From Tillus elongatus (lineage: Eukaryota; Arthropoda; Insecta; Coleoptera; Cleridae), in the NCBI GenBank assembly GCA_964006375.1, contig OZ023265.1, positions 156,590,547-156,654,546 on the forward strand: a stretch of DNA of 64,000 bases. Direction: 5' to 3'. The notes under the pieces were generated by a model, which saw only the letters and a list, made by a program, of their open reading frames with translations, was not told the origin of the DNA and searched no databases. Shown here piece by piece: positions 15,280 to 28,690 of the stretch. Position numbers and translations under genes: made by a program. Each line of letters starts with the position of its first letter. Position 1 is the stretch's first letter.

Positions 15280-17243
15280 TGGGCAAGAAGGACAGTGAAA
15301 ACTGTAGATGCTAGCTAACATTTGCTACGCGACTGCATGTCTCAGTTCTGCAAAAAGTTCAAATACCTTGGAGGGGTGACCTCAACACCCAAGGAATTAT
15401 GTAAAAAAGCTCCCAAAAAGACAGTAGGCTACATAAAAAGTCTGAATTTTTGGGCACCTATTAGAAAAAAGAGTCATGCACAAAATATCTATTGGGGTTG
15501 CAGCGTTTAGCCGTCCTAAAATAAAGTGAGAAGCGTAGTATACTGTGATTGACTTCAAGTGGATCCAAATCTGGTCGATAGTGAGGTCACTATTGCCCAT
15601 TAACCCTAACCTAAAAGTATATATCTATCAGATTTATTATTAGCCAGATAATAATTACTTTATGAGGCTCTTGAAATAGCTCAATACCTACTTCTCTTTC
15701 AGGTCGTTCTGCCTGAAGTCCTATATTTATTGGATCTCCAGATCAGAGCCCAGTTGTTTCAATTTTTAGATATCTCGATATTCGGTATTAAGAACTGTAA
15801 TTTGTGTCGTCGTCATATATAAAACATTTTGGGTAGGAATTAGCTTTCAATTAAACAGATATATAAAAAAATATATATTGAAATTTATTGATAAGAATTG
15901 TGATTGAAGCAAATTAATGTGATGTTCCTGGTGAGTTTTAAACAAACATTTCAATTCTCAAGATTAGACAGAACAAATATTCAATTCCAGAAAAGTAGTT
16001 AACTACTGCTAACAACAGTTAAAAATTGAGATTATCTTGCAAAAAAATTAATATTTGATGTATAAAGGAAAGAAATCAAAATTTGTATATTACTAACATG
16101 AAAATAAACATTAAATGGTACAACTATTGTAATTCATTCAGTTCCACCTGTGTTCTTAAGATTTTAGTTAAAATTTACATGGAACTTCTAGATATTGAAC
16201 CGGCTAGTTTGATTTATTTGTTTTAAGACAAATCTTTGAGTGAAGCTCAAAAAATATGTGACTTTAAATTTCCACTTTAGTGACAGTCAATAAAAATTTT
16301 CAAGAAATGTACAGGTTAGTCATTTCGCAAACAAATATTAACTACAAATTTGAGGGTGATATATCTAAATTTACAATACTGGCAACCTTTTAAAAAATAA
16401 GCATGAAATTACAGTCGTTTCTAAACACATCTCACTGGTATGAATAAAATTCTAATTTAGTTAGGCTGAGTTGAAAGTTCATATGGAAGATATTTGAAAA
16501 TTAGGATGCCACACAAAAGTTTGATAGTCGCACATATATAAAATTGAGGAGAGGCTAATCAAGACTGGGTCACATGTAGGAATTCAATACCTTCTCGTCA
16601 CCTGTTGATTGGTTGAAGATGCTACCAGGCAAGGGACAACTGTTAGTGCTCACCACAGACTCTTAATTTCTTATTAGAAAGAGAGAGAAAATTGGAAAAA
16701 AAACTAGAGGTATTTTCCATGAATAGTCATCGGAGAGGTTGTTTTTGTTACGGCCTGTGGGATGAGATAATTAGGCCCGAACAAAACGTCTTATGATGTC
16801 ATCGGTAGATAACTTGATTGAAACTTTTCTACGGCAATAAAAATTCAATTAGGTGTATGTTAAGTTATTAAAGCCGCCTGATCTAGAGATCGGTAATTTA
16901 AGTGAGTACCTGTGATCCCATTAGAGGGTTTTACCACGTCAGAGAACAAAATATCACTGTTTGACTCGCGTTTTTAGTAAAACGGACCATTAATTTAAGA
17001 TAAAAACACGACTGAAATATTTATCATAATCACTGACAACTGTTACTTGACATTATCGATAACAAAAATCAGAATTTATACCCTTTTTAGGATATTTAAA
17101 AGCCACAATAATTTAACAGTGTCTACCGCTTCCCAAACTTCAAACGACTCTCTCTAAACAGGCAGTTGAAACCCCCCTTTACCTCTCTTGTCCTGCTCCA
17201 CACTTCTAGTGTTCAAAGTTGACTTCTCATTAGGCACATGGAT

Positions 17244-17276
<33 letters not shown>

Positions 17277-17930
17277 AATTCTCCTTCAATTATACAATGG
17301 GCTTGTCCATTTTAAAATCGTCACCTTGAGATTATAATGGTCCCATTCAGGGATTCACAGAAAATTACCTGAATATCCTCGATGTTTCTTGTTCACGGAA
17401 ATATTCCATTTCTCGATGTTTGAAATATAACGTACCTAAGGGGAATGCAGTACGAGGATCGGGGTAATTAAAGATATTAGCGAATTTTCCCCAATTTATT
17501 TTTGAAACTGAAACTTAAGATATTATATAGAGATAAGATTACCTGCTACTACTTAAGTTACCTGGGGGTTTTCTAAGTGCCTTTAAAGCAGTAACGATAA
17601 TAGATAAAAACGTGATCGTTACAAGCGATGAGAGGCAACGGCCTATACGATTCATCAAACAATCAGCAATCTAATTTGGAATACCTACATTACTAACACA
17701 CTTAATCGGGCGACGTATAGTTTTGTTAAATTCTGGCCAGTTACACTTTGAAACAATTAGATTTAGACATTTTCATGCTGTTTCACAAAATTTTTGTGCC
17801 TTTAGAAATCCTTTTCTTTAATTTTGTGTTTTCAGGAGGTTTGCGATCTATTGTTTTTTAAATATATTCTAATAGATGTCAATTCTACGAATTTTTTTAA
17901 CTATAGGTACAAACAAAACATCTATGTACA
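15280..17930. other. Intron 2 sequence, little recognised
   Basis: AT-rich intron DNA. 15300-15610 has weak protein-like character (FKYLGGVTSTPKELCKK, then TCACTATTGCCCATTAACCC) and may be a LINE scrap, but I cannot place it. A (GA)14 microsatellite lies at 17246-17274. Nothing else is visible. Confidence 0.45.
17246..17274. repeat. (GA)n microsatellite
   Basis: About 29 bp of perfect GA repeat, the only long dinucleotide array in the window that is not TA or part of a SINE tail. Confidence 0.95.
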
Positions 17931-17934
17931 CATA

Positions 17935-18372
17935 TAAGCACACTTGGTGAACCCAATTCACCACAACAAACTCTAAAAAACCTGGCGACCGTTTCTAAGT
18001 TGGCGTCATCAGAGGGTGAATAATTCTAAATATCTTATATTCACAACTCTATTTATGTTCTTCCGCAGGTAGTCGGTCACTAACGATTTAGGGAGGTCCA
18101 ACGATACCGAAATTAACATATTTCGTTTGGCGGAAATATCTGTATTCTGTTATTATCTATCGGACGTAATTCTACCGGTATTTTTACTAAAATAATATAT
18201 CAGGAGACTACCCATAAGCGGCCGAGCAAGATTCATATACTTCTCATTATTACTATATTTAGCAATATATATACTTTGGAAAGCATGTAGCTGTCCTGGT
18301 TGTCTAACATTTTTTATTAATTTTAGATTTCTCCATTAATTGAAATGACTTCGGACGTTAAAAATAATATAA
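17935..18372 (-). mobile_element. Penelope-like terminal repeat, minus orientation
   Basis: Inverted relative to 19535-20243; shared landmarks are TTGGGTTCNCCAAGTGTGC at the outer end and TTGCTAAATATAGTAATAAT inside. It contains a hammerhead-like motif at 17979-18016. The same terminal sequence ends the reverse-transcriptase-bearing Penelope copy at 31284, which identifies the family. Confidence 0.65.
17979..18016 (-). ncRNA. Degenerate hammerhead motif in Penelope repeat
   Basis: Minus strand: CCCT, CTGATGA, CGCCAACTTA, GAAAC, GGTC, GCC|AGG. The core and stem I (CCT/AGG) are kept, but stem II is shortened and the cleavage triplet is GCC instead of GTC, so it should not cleave. Confidence 0.55.
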
Positions 18373-18409
18373 AGTGTTGTCACAACCTCATAACAAAAGA
18401 CTCAGGAAG

Positions 18410-19530
18410 AAAGTTACAAGTTGCACAGTCTCCCGAAAATCCATAAACCGGCAAAATCAATGAGATCTATTGTTTCGGCTATAGATTCCCCGAGATATAA
18501 TTTAGCTAAGTGGTTGACAAATTCCACTTTCGGAGGGTATAGCTGAGGGATTGATCCCCCTCCACTCTCGGAAGGGCCTGCTTCATTATTCAGTAAGGAG
18601 GAGGGATATTCAGAGTGGATAGTGCCCATTCCCACCCCTCCAGTCACCTCATTGAAAGTCTGTATGACAGCACCCTCTCGGTGCTTTTTTGCCCTCTGTT
18701 GTGGTGTGCTACCATCCGACCATCGCTTTCCCCTGACGGCACTATCAGTAGCGGCATCAGACTCCTCGGGTCGTTTTATCGTACCCTCAGAGCCCTCAAC
18801 CCCCACCCGAGTCCGTCGGGACCCGACTTCCGTTAGTACCTGACTCGAGGTGGTTGAATATGACACACCCGCCTTGAACGGACGACTAAGCTGTCTCCTT
18901 GCGGATCCAGGTAGTCGTTTTTTCCTCCGCTCCTCCGTGTGGCGCACGGGAGACTTTAGAAGCTCCCGCCCCTTATTGGAGGATTGAGATTTGGAGGGTA
19001 GGGAGATGATGACCGCCCCCCCCCCCCTCCATCGGTTTGGTGGTAAGAGATGGGACAACCCCCATTTATACCTCTATGTGTTCTCCAGTTGCTTGGAGAT
19101 CGAGAGTATTATTACCCATCTCGTTTGGGTCTATGTATGTCGTGTCCATATTCTGGTCCCACGAGCAGCTGGGGAAAATTGTGGTTAACCTCCATGGAAG
19201 ATCCCCGCATCTCCATGGAAAGGAATTTATACAGAGGGAGGTCGCCCGGTTTACCTGGGGAGGATTACGTTAGGGACAGAATTACCAACCTGCCAATGCC
19301 CGGCCATATCGGCCAAAAGCATCATCGCTTCGGCACCAACCCTCCAACGACCTTGCTACATGTTTTTTTATAGAGGTCTCTCCTCGCAATGCCGGCCAGT
19401 TAAGGCAACCATTCCCGGCCCTTCCAAGACATGCCTAGGTAGGGTTACGGTATTACAATCCTCCTCCTTTCTCAGCCGGGCTTGGGACCGTCAATGGCGG
19501 AGTTTATTTGGGATAATAATCACCACGTTA
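18410..19530 (-). pseudogene. 5' region and ORF1 start of a non-LTR retrotransposon
   Basis: Unusually GC-rich for the window. Read on the minus strand, ~470 bp of presumed 5' untranslated sequence (19530-19060) precedes a 214-codon open frame (19058-18414). Its middle carries STPQQRAKKHREG and the GMGTIHSEYP motif, resembling ORF1 of R1/LOA/jockey-type LINEs, where a basic TP..K stretch is followed by 'MGI....P....L'. The rest of ORF1 and all of ORF2 are missing. It lies between inverted Penelope repeats, so it is either an insertion into one or a rearranged piece. It may be the 5' end of the RNase-H LINE seen at 28882 and 55560, but nothing overlaps to prove that. Confidence 0.5.
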
Positions 19531-19593
19531 ATTAGAAGAATCTAGAATTTAAAAAATATGTTAGGACACCAGGACAGCTAAATGACTTCGAAA

Positions 19594-19594
<1 letters not shown>

Positions 19595-19670
<76 letters not shown>
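19595..19670. repeat. (TA)n microsatellite
   Basis: 76 bp of TA at the site where the other Penelope arm has only TATATATA. Confidence 0.97.
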
Positions 19671-19673
<3 letters not shown>

Positions 19674-20119
19674 AATAAATATTGGTGAAGAGATAAGTGG
19701 CCTTTAGGGCTCTTGAGGTGAAAATTAAGAAGTGACAGTTCAACGACATTTAGACAATTGTTTGGACCTGTAACTTTTTAAATTGTATTACTTATATCCA
19801 CAAGCTGAAGCTTCTTGTAAGGTGCACTGTAAAATTGAATGACGAATATATTACCTATATTATTATATTATTATATATTGCTAAATATAGTAATAATGAA
19901 AGTATATGAATCTCGCTCCGATGCCTATGGCTATTCCGATAGATTACTTTACTATAAAAAAAAACGGTAGAAGCACGGGCGATGGATAATAAAATAATAA
20001 ATATATTTTCGCCAAACGAAATAAATTTTGTGTCGTTGAATCTTCGTAAATCGTTAGCGACCAACTACTTGCAGAAGAATATAAATAGAGTTGTGGATAT
20101 AAGATATTTAGAATTATCC

Positions 20120-20163
20120 ATCATCTGATGACGCCAACTCGGTTAGTGAAATGATCGTCAGGT
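20120..20163 (+). ncRNA. Hammerhead-like motif in Penelope repeat
   Basis: CTGATGA at 20125-20131, a stem II helix with one mismatch (CCAAC/GTTAG), GAAA at 20148, and GTC|AGG at 20157-20162. Stem I is weakened (CAT against AGG). Best core among the Penelope copies here; activity uncertain. Confidence 0.6.
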
Positions 20164-20317
20164 TTTTTTAAATGTGTTGTGATGGTTTGGGTTCTCCAAG
20201 TGTGCTTATCAGTGCTCATTACAGATTCCAATCTTTACTTAGTGAATATATGCACACAAATTTTGAAAGAAACAAAATAATATAGGTACTTTAAATTTTT
20301 TAAACTTAGTCTTACAG

Positions 20318-21020
20318 AACTTGGTAAACAAACTATATACAGACTTGGACACTACTTCTCCGGCTTTACTTAAGGGTTTCGTTTCTGTAGATGAAGGACG
20401 TAGCCAGCAGGTAAGGTAACTGGAGCAAGTGGCCCTTCTGAACTCTAGATCTTTTAGGATGTACTTCAACGTTCCTGTAACCGGTTTCGTTGCCTGGCTG
20501 CATCCTAAGCCAAATAAAGATTGAATTAATACGAAATCACTTCTTTAAAGATCAAAATAACATGAAACAAAAACGACGCGTGACGCCTTAAAAATGTCGA
20601 CGTGATGTATGTAAATATTTAACATAAAGATATAACTAACCTATAACAGTAATAACTATAAGAACAATTACAACAATAAATAACTACACAAGGACAGTAA
20701 ATTTACATATTGACATACATCACGTAGACATTTTGAAGGCGTCATCCGTCATTTTTGCTTTATTTTATTTTCATTTTTAAAGAATTTTTTTAACAAAACA
20801 GCATAACGCAGCAACAGATCTTCATTTGTGATTGTCATGATTTCGTATCAATTTGTTATCTGTTACTAGTTACAGAAACGTTGAAGAACATCTAGAATTC
20901 ATAAGGGCCACTTGCTCCAGTTAGCTTACGCCATGGCTGCGCCCTTCATCTAGAGAAACGAAACGGTGAAGCCAGAGATGTAGTCTCCAAGTTTGTATAT
21001 AGTATCGACCAGTGTCACCA
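20318..21020. repeat. Foldback (palindromic) element
   Basis: The left arm from 20318 (landmarks AGGGCCACTTGCTCC read inverted, GAAACGAAACGG) is mirrored by the right arm ending near 21020. An inner mirrored pair is GACATACATCACGT / ACGTGATGTATGT at about 20600 and 20715. Arms are about 150-250 bp each. No open frame; a non-autonomous foldback. Confidence 0.65.
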
Positions 21021-21222
21021 AGTAAAGGCAACAACAATCAATAAATTCTTAAAAAAACTTTTCATGTGGGTGGCGCCCTTCTAAGAAACTAAAGAAATGA
21101 TTTTAGAGGAATAACATCGATGGTATCCGCAACATATCATTTGCGAGTCAGGGGAATGAGATTTCCAACAATAGAGGAATCTCTGTTTAGGCGAACAGTC
21201 AATCAAGGTAACAAACTATTCC

Positions 21223-21558
21223 TAAGAACCTCGGTGGTTCAGGAGTAAGAACGTGTGCCTCTGAACCGAAGGGTACTGGGTTCGATCACAGGGTACTCCT
21301 TTCACTTTTTCAGTACAAACTGTAAAATTAACATCAGCCGAGGTTCTGACATTCTTTTGAGCAAGTTGAATGTCTGCACGTTCGGCATCTTCGGAGGGGA
21401 CGTAAAGTCGTCGGTCCCGTGTCCATGCGGTGTTGGCACAGAAAGGCAGGGCTTCGGCAAAATTTCCAGGATAGTGAGGTGAAACTGCTCCCTGGCGTCG
21501 GTGATTGGCCATAGTCGCGGAAATCGGCCGACGTTAAAGAAACAAAACACACACACAC
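21223..21558 (+). mobile_element. tRNA-derived SINE, copy 1
   Basis: tRNA-like head with an A-box-like segment (GGTTCAGGAGTAAG) and a B box (GGTTCGATCAC), a conserved body and a (CA)n tail. Perfect 9-bp target duplication AACTATTCC at 21214-21222 and 21559-21567. Short open frames across it are not genes. Confidence 0.92.
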
Positions 21559-21569
21559 AACTATTCCAG

Positions 21570-22144
21570 ATTACAATTCCGCGCTCGTTGAACGTCTATT
21601 GGATTTGTTATTGATTCCTACGCCACAAATTATAATCAAATATTTTGTTTAAAATAATTTTACGTGACAAAGATAAATTGTATTATTTTTAGGTTTGAGT
21701 GTCAGAGAAAAGATTTTACAACACTGATAGATTGAATAAATTAAAGTTTTTTTTTTCTGTTGACATATTCAAATAAATTTGAAGGTCATGAATGCTTTTA
21801 CGCACATTGTTAGACCATTATCGAACAATTGAGTTATAATAATAATGGTAATTTTAACGCAATTACTTTTAAAATACTGTGATTGTTACATGGAAAAGCG
21901 TTAAGTAAAATGAAACAATTACCTTTTATAAAAAAAGCCATTTATCAAAGTCTAATACACAATAGGAAGCTTTATTCCTATCAACTTTTAAAATAAATAT
22001 ACATTTTATTTTTTGGCAAGCAGCACAATCGCAGACAGTAAAATGTAAATTGTTTTTGTTAAAGGGAAGCCAATGAGAAACAATAATATTAACCGGATTT
22101 TTAATATAACTAGAAAAAAAGCTTTCTTTCTGCAAACAAACAAA

Positions 22145-22146
<2 letters not shown>
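21570..22146. other. Intron 2 sequence, nothing recognised
   Basis: AT-rich, no feature identified before the TA array at 22147. Confidence 0.5.

Positions 22147-22221
<75 letters not shown>
22147..22221. repeat. (TA)n microsatellite
   Basis: 75 bp of TA. Flanks do not match family A. Confidence 0.97.
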
Positions 22222-22223
<2 letters not shown>

Positions 22224-22410
22224 CGCATTACAGTTTTATTTTTAAACTGTTCGTAATAGTCCGCCTAGTTTTTTTGGGAAAGAAAAATTGGAAAGGTTTC
22301 CCGGAAAAAAGGAAAATTCAGGAGAAACTGAAACTGTTTTTTGACATATTGAAATTTCGACAGGACAATGTCTGTGGGGTCAACTAGGATATAATATAAA
22401 TAACTAACTA

Positions 22411-22771
22411 ACATTTCTCTCTCTTTTATTGATATCTGCACGGGCACTGCTCAGAGGTGCTTTCTTCCATAGTTCCTCCACCTGCTGCCCCCAACAGATC
22501 TACTAGGGGAACAGAACGAACGCATCCTTTTACTGTCCAGGTCACCAGACATAGAACATCTTGTTATGCCCGCTCTTTTTTTACGAGGACTTCTAAGTTG
22601 TGGAACTCTTTGCCGGCAGATGTTTTTCCTTCTCGTCCAAACCTCCAAACCTTCAAGTCCAGAATTAATAAGTTGCCTCTTTCCTGCTTGTCCACACCCA
22701 CCGTACGATAGTATTTAGGCTGTGAGCCCTTGTGGTGTTATTGAAATAAATAAAAAATAAATTTCTTGACC
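22411..22771 (+). mobile_element. 5'-truncated LINE copy (LINE-1 of this window, copy a)
   Basis: Encodes only the extreme C terminus of the reverse-transcriptase polyprotein: RSTRGTERTHPF, RHRTSCYARSFFTRTSKLWN, LPADVFPSRPNLQTFKSRIN, then a stop and a 3' tail ending AATAAATAAAAAATAAA. Nearly identical to 53932-54700 and to the tail of 49655-50870, so the family is one lineage (CR1/jockey-like by its 'TSKLWNSLP' ending). Classic 5' truncation. Confidence 0.88.
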
Positions 22772-23160
22772 TTTTTGCGTCAAGAAAACCTAATGTTTGC
22801 CTGTATTATCCACAAAAAATTTTTTAGTTTTTTGCATTTCTCTGGTATTCAGTGACACCCAAAATATTTTTCTAAACGTCTATAATTTCTTTTTCTTTGA
22901 ACCTAGAAATCTGAATTTTGGCATGTAGTGTAAGTTTAATAGCGTAAACCTAAGTGCTAAATTTGGTTGCCATAGCTATGTTATTTTCGAAGATACCAAA
23001 ATTCTCCGAAAGAAAACCCAAAATTTTCCAGGAAAAAGTGGTTTGATTTTCCTGGCTAACGAACTTATCCAAGCCACTTGCAAAAGGAAGGCACCTACCA
23101 AATTTCAACAAAATTGTTAGTGAATTTTTGTAAGAAAATTCCCAAAAAAAAAAACAATAA
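22772..23160 (-). repeat. Family A fragment
   Basis: Reversed internal blocks, including CCAAGCCACTTGCAAAAGGA and GGTTTGATTTTCCTGGCTAA. It lies directly against the LINE ORF1 below and probably replaced its 3' continuation. Confidence 0.65.
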
Positions 23161-23255
23161 AATGGCAGACAAAATTACAAAACAAATAAAACAGTTTTCC
23201 TTAGTTTTCTATAAACTTGATCTTCATGACTTAGGGGATTTCTTAAATAAGTGAT

Positions 23256-24344
23256 TCAATTAATACGTTCCCCTGCTTTGTTGATTTTCGTACTTAATAT
23301 AGGGCATTCACTTGATTCGCTATCGTGGTATATTTCCCGCATTGGTTCGAACTTGGCCTTAACATACGAGCAGTCGATACACTTACTCCGCTCACTGTTG
23401 CACTTCCTCTTGTGGTGATCGTGAGCACAGTATGAAAATTTTTGTTCTTTTGTGCATTCCTTTGTTTTGTGACCATATTCACCACACTTGTGACACTGCC
23501 GGATATCTATATCCGCGTTAACCGAACAGGTTCCTTAATCAAGGCCCAATTTGGTATTGACGAGTTTGATGAAAGTGGCTCCTGATGCCCCCGCAAATAT
23601 ATAGTAGGATTAGAGTACTTGGATTGTACTGTATGTGTTATCCTTATTTTATCTTCTATATTGATATTCCTGTTCAGAACCATCAAGTCATCTAGTAACT
23701 CTTCCGCTTCATTATAATTCTTTGAAAGTCCTGTAAACTTTAGTCTCGGAATGCTCTGTGTAGTTATTCCAATGTCGTATGCTTCTCCTAGGTTTTCTGT
23801 GCCCTGTTGTCTTAATTTATCAATATTGTAGGGACTGTCGCTTTTGATTATCACAGTACCGTTTCTCATTTCTTTGAAGAATTTTACTGGCGTGTGGACA
23901 GTCGCCGGGTTAACTTTCGTTCTTACACCGTCTAGTCTTCCTGGAGTTTTGGTCCTTTTTTTAATTCGATAACGAGTTTTGAGTATCTGAGTGTTTATGT
24001 GTCTTGCTTTCGGCCTTTTTTAAAGAATCGGCATATCCTGATGGAGATGAGCAGGATTGTGAGGTTAGGTTATCGATATTTTGTTTCACAGTTTCTGTAT
24101 CCTTCCTTATTTCGCCTAGCGATTTGATGATGCACGGTGTTTCGGTTTCTTTTGCTTGCGTCTTCGTAATTTTAATGATATTTTTCATGTTCGTCAAGTG
24201 CCTAGGACAATTCACACAAAGCCACAGTACAGATTCCTTTAGAACTTTTATGGACTCGTAGTCGGTATCTTCTACTTTTGCACAGTTTAGGTGATACCAA
24301 GACTCGCAAAACCCGTCACAATACAGCCCTTTTTCCTTGTCTTT

Positions 24345-24345
<1 letters not shown>
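23256..24345 (-). pseudogene. LINE ORF1 with PHD finger and zinc knuckles, frameshifted
   Basis: Read from 24345 down. A PHD-like finger (YCDGFCESWYHLNCAKV ... LWLCVNC) is followed by a Lys/Glu/Thr-rich linker. A ~120-residue domain comes next (MRNGTVIIKSDSPYNIDKLR ... GLSKNYNEAEELLDDLM). Then come gag-type zinc knuckles CHKCGEYGHKTKEC and CAHDHHKRKC with a third cysteine pair, and TGA at 23258-23256. The knuckles are in another frame from the middle domain, and another break lies near 23965, so it is inactive. ORF1 of some jockey/I/CR1-type elements has this PHD plus CCHC layout; it would coat LINE RNA. The start of the PHD is cut by a family A insertion at about 24345, and ORF2 is absent. 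Confidence 0.8.
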
Positions 24346-25441
<1,096 letters not shown>

Positions 25442-25659
25442 TTTTTTTTACATTTTAGCAAGATGGCGGGTGATACGGACAATCACCCGCCATCTTTTTA
25501 GTGAAAAAAAAATGGCACATTAACCATTTAAAGCTTGACACTAGCTTTTGTGGAATTTGTTTTTTCTGTGATCGTTAGATTCTTGTATCTTTATGTTTCG
25601 CTCAGCAGGCTGCCTACTCTCTACCAGAAACAGTTTTAGACTCAACCACTTTTTAGTGA

Positions 25660-26668
<1,009 letters not shown>

Positions 26669-26933
26669 GCTTTTGTACTTTAGGTAGTATCCCATGAAGT
26701 TTGCTCGATAGAAGCCCAAGCGCGTACAGGTTTGTAATAAGGATAGTCCGGGGGTACCCGCCTTTGAATTCAACCTTGAAGTATGTCGATCCCAGACGTA
26801 TTGACGTTTAGAAATTATATCAAATACTATTTTTCAACAATGGAAACAAATATCCATATAATTTTAGCAAATTCGGTTGTTAGTTGACAAACTCTTCAAT
26901 ATTAATTAATTGCTTACTAAATAAACTACTCAC

Positions 26934-27025
26934 CCTGTTGTATGCTTTTTGGACATTATATTTGCAACTGGCCAAATACTGTAGTAGGTAATCATCGTTT
27001 TCTTGATCGTTAATAGTTCCATTCT
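26934..27025 (-). CDS. CRAL-TRIO gene A, exon 2 (CRAL-TRIO N domain)
   Basis: A 92-nt exon between acceptor TTTACAG (ending 27026) and donor AGG|GTGAGT (26933). Joined to exon 1 in phase 1 it reads E-NGTINDQENDD-YLLQYLASCKYNVQKAYNR. This matches the CRAL-TRIO N helix pattern in which acidic residues precede a hydrophobic run (LLQYL), then a Lys and an aromatic residue, then 'A-Y' (the family form is roughly DD-LLRFL-A-KFDV-AY). It ends in phase 0. It was too short to stand out as an open frame and was recognised from the motif and matching phases. Introns of about 9.0 and 11.8 kb flank it. Confidence 0.82.
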
Positions 27026-27474
27026 CTGTAAATTGTAAATGATAGTTTATTAGATATTACTACAAATGAACATCAATTGTTTTAGCGGAAAGAGTGAAGA
27101 AATTCCAAAAGCATGAAATAAGAACTTCATGGTTTTTGTTCTAAAAGCGTTAAAGCGACGATTTTAAATTTGTGATTTTTAAACACAGATTTTGAAACAT
27201 ATAATGCAAAAAGTGTGTTTTATAAGGTCCGTAATTTCTACTTCAACAGTCATTATCCTTTCCTAAGTGAGTGGTAAGACACGAAACATCGTGCCGCCAG
27301 ATAGTTGCGGAAACCAAGTAATATGTTGTCACGCCAGCTCCAAATAACACAAAGTGTTAAAAAATAGATACTGTATACAACCAACTAACAATTTAGTAAA
27401 TTGTCAGCCCTGTCCCATTTCTACGCTAATATAGGGACAAAGTATGTAAGGCTAGATGCATTATCACCACAATT

Positions 27475-27525
27475 AGAACAGTAGACCGGTTTCGCTCTAA
27501 TTAGAGCTCGTCAGTACGGCATACT
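27475..27525 (-). ncRNA. Hammerhead ribozyme, minus strand
   Basis: CCGTA, CTGACGA, stem II GCTCTAATTAGAGC (perfect 5-bp stem), GAAAC, ACCGGTC, TACTG. The core is canonical, the cleavage triplet is GTC and the stem III palindrome is ACCGGT. One mismatch lies in the inner stem I; an outer stem I of 10 pairs (CTACAATTAG / CTAATTGTGG) adds support. Confidence 0.78.
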
Positions 27526-27808
27526 AATTGTAGCGAAAATACACCTATAAAGTAATACGGCTATGGTAGCCAGCCCTCCAACACTAAGTGAGTGGTAAGG
27601 CACGAATCAACGTGCGGCCACCTAGTTGCGGAACCAAGTAGTATGTTGTCACGCCAGCTGGCTGATAATTTACTAAATTGTTAGTTGGTAGTATACAGTC
27701 TCTATTTTTTAACACTTTGTGTTATTTGGAGCTGCAACACTTAGTGTTAGAAGGCTGGCTACCATAGCCGTATTACTTTATGGGTGTATTTTCGCTACAA
27801 TTAGTATG

Positions 27809-27849
27809 CCGTACTGACGAGCTTTAAATAGAGCGAAACCGGTCTACGG
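27809..27849 (+). ncRNA. Hammerhead ribozyme, plus strand (best copy)
   Basis: Inner stem I CCGTA/TACGG is perfect. The core CTGACGA (27814-27820) leads to stem II GCTTTAAATAGAGC (one G-U) and GAAAC (27835-27839). The palindromic stem III is ACCGGT, with predicted cleavage after GTC between 27844 and 27845. The outer stem I is 27795-27804 with 27852-27861. All canonical core positions are intact. Confidence 0.82.
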
Positions 27850-28056
27850 TTTTAATTGTGGTGAGAATGCATCTAGACTTTCATTGTCCTTTATTGGACT
27901 AAAATATATTCAGAAAATAAATTTGAAATAATGGTTTGGCAGCATTTAAATGACAGAGTTTGTGATTTAAAAGTGTCATGTTTTATATAACAAAATAAAT
28001 TTGCCACTCGTCGGGCAATAGACGAGAACGCCATATATCACCAGCAGCAAAACTTC

Positions 28057-28310
28057 AGACGCAGCGGATGCGTTATGGTGGCGCATTTTAAAAAGCTTTT
28101 TCAAATGTTAATTCCTTAATTTTCTATTAATCCACAAAACCCAATTTTGGCATGTAGGAAACCTTTATAAAAGCAACAGGTGTGCACTAAATTTCATCAG
28201 ACTATAATAATTTTCAAGTATATAATTTTTTTTACTTAAAACGTTGCGAATTGAAAATTTTTTTCCTAAAAATTCGCTACAATAAGGCATTTTCAGTGTT
28301 CAGACTTGTT
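28057..28310. repeat. Family A terminal module
   Basis: Begins GACGCAGCGGATGCGTTATG and ends with a decayed inverted partner (CGCTACAATAAGGCATTTTC), giving a ~250-bp unit with inverted ends. Confidence 0.6.
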
Positions 28311-28372
28311 AATGTGCTGAAGTTCCTAATAAAAAAATTAAATCACAACACTGTGGCCCCAAGAAAAAGGTA

Positions 28373-28690
28373 AGGACGTGGCAAGTGCGTCATGGTAGCG
28401 AATTTTCATAAAATGTTTCAAATATCAATAACTTAATTTGCTATAAACCTAGAAAGTTGAATTTTGGTATATAGTGAAATCTCTACCAGTACAGCGTGTC
28501 TACCAAGCTTTATCAAAATAATTTTGCTATTTTTGAGAAACAATTTTTTTCCAAGAAAGTTTTTTTTAACTGCTCGATCGAGCTGGCTATCGAGCTCATC
28601 CAAGCTATTGAAGAAAAAGATACCTACCGTGTTTCATCAAAATCGATTAATTACTTTTTGGATTATGTTTTGTACAAAGGTTCGTTGAAA
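28373..28690 (-). repeat. Family A fragment
   Basis: Starts with the terminal motif GACGTGGCAAGTGCGTCATG and runs through minus-orientation blocks; it fades out before the Penelope element. Confidence 0.55.

Larger units (their letters stand above)
19535..20243 (+). mobile_element. Penelope-like terminal repeat, plus orientation, with internal TA array
   Basis: Inverted partner of 17935-18372, but interrupted after AAAGTATATA by (TA)n at 19595-19670 and ~180 bp of extra sequence. The outer end TGTTGTGATGGTTTGGGTTC...TTCCAATCTTTACTTAGT matches the Penelope 3' end at 31210-31284. Confidence 0.65.
27262..27880. mobile_element. Hammerhead-bearing inverted dimer with target duplication (retrozyme-like)
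   Basis: A 619-bp insertion, close to two ~308-bp monomers, arranged head to head around about 27660. One hammerhead is on the minus strand at 27475-27525 and one on the plus strand at 27809-27849. Flanks TCATTATCCTTT (27250-27261) and TCATTGTCCTTT (27881-27892) look like a 12-bp target duplication with one change; outside it, the interrupted family A sequence continues on both sides. No protein is encoded. Confidence 0.75.

Noticed and set aside
27840..27852. Alternative hammerhead cleavage at GTT further downstream
   Set aside because: That register leaves stem I unpaired at the core; the GTC register pairs CCGTA with TACGG perfectly.
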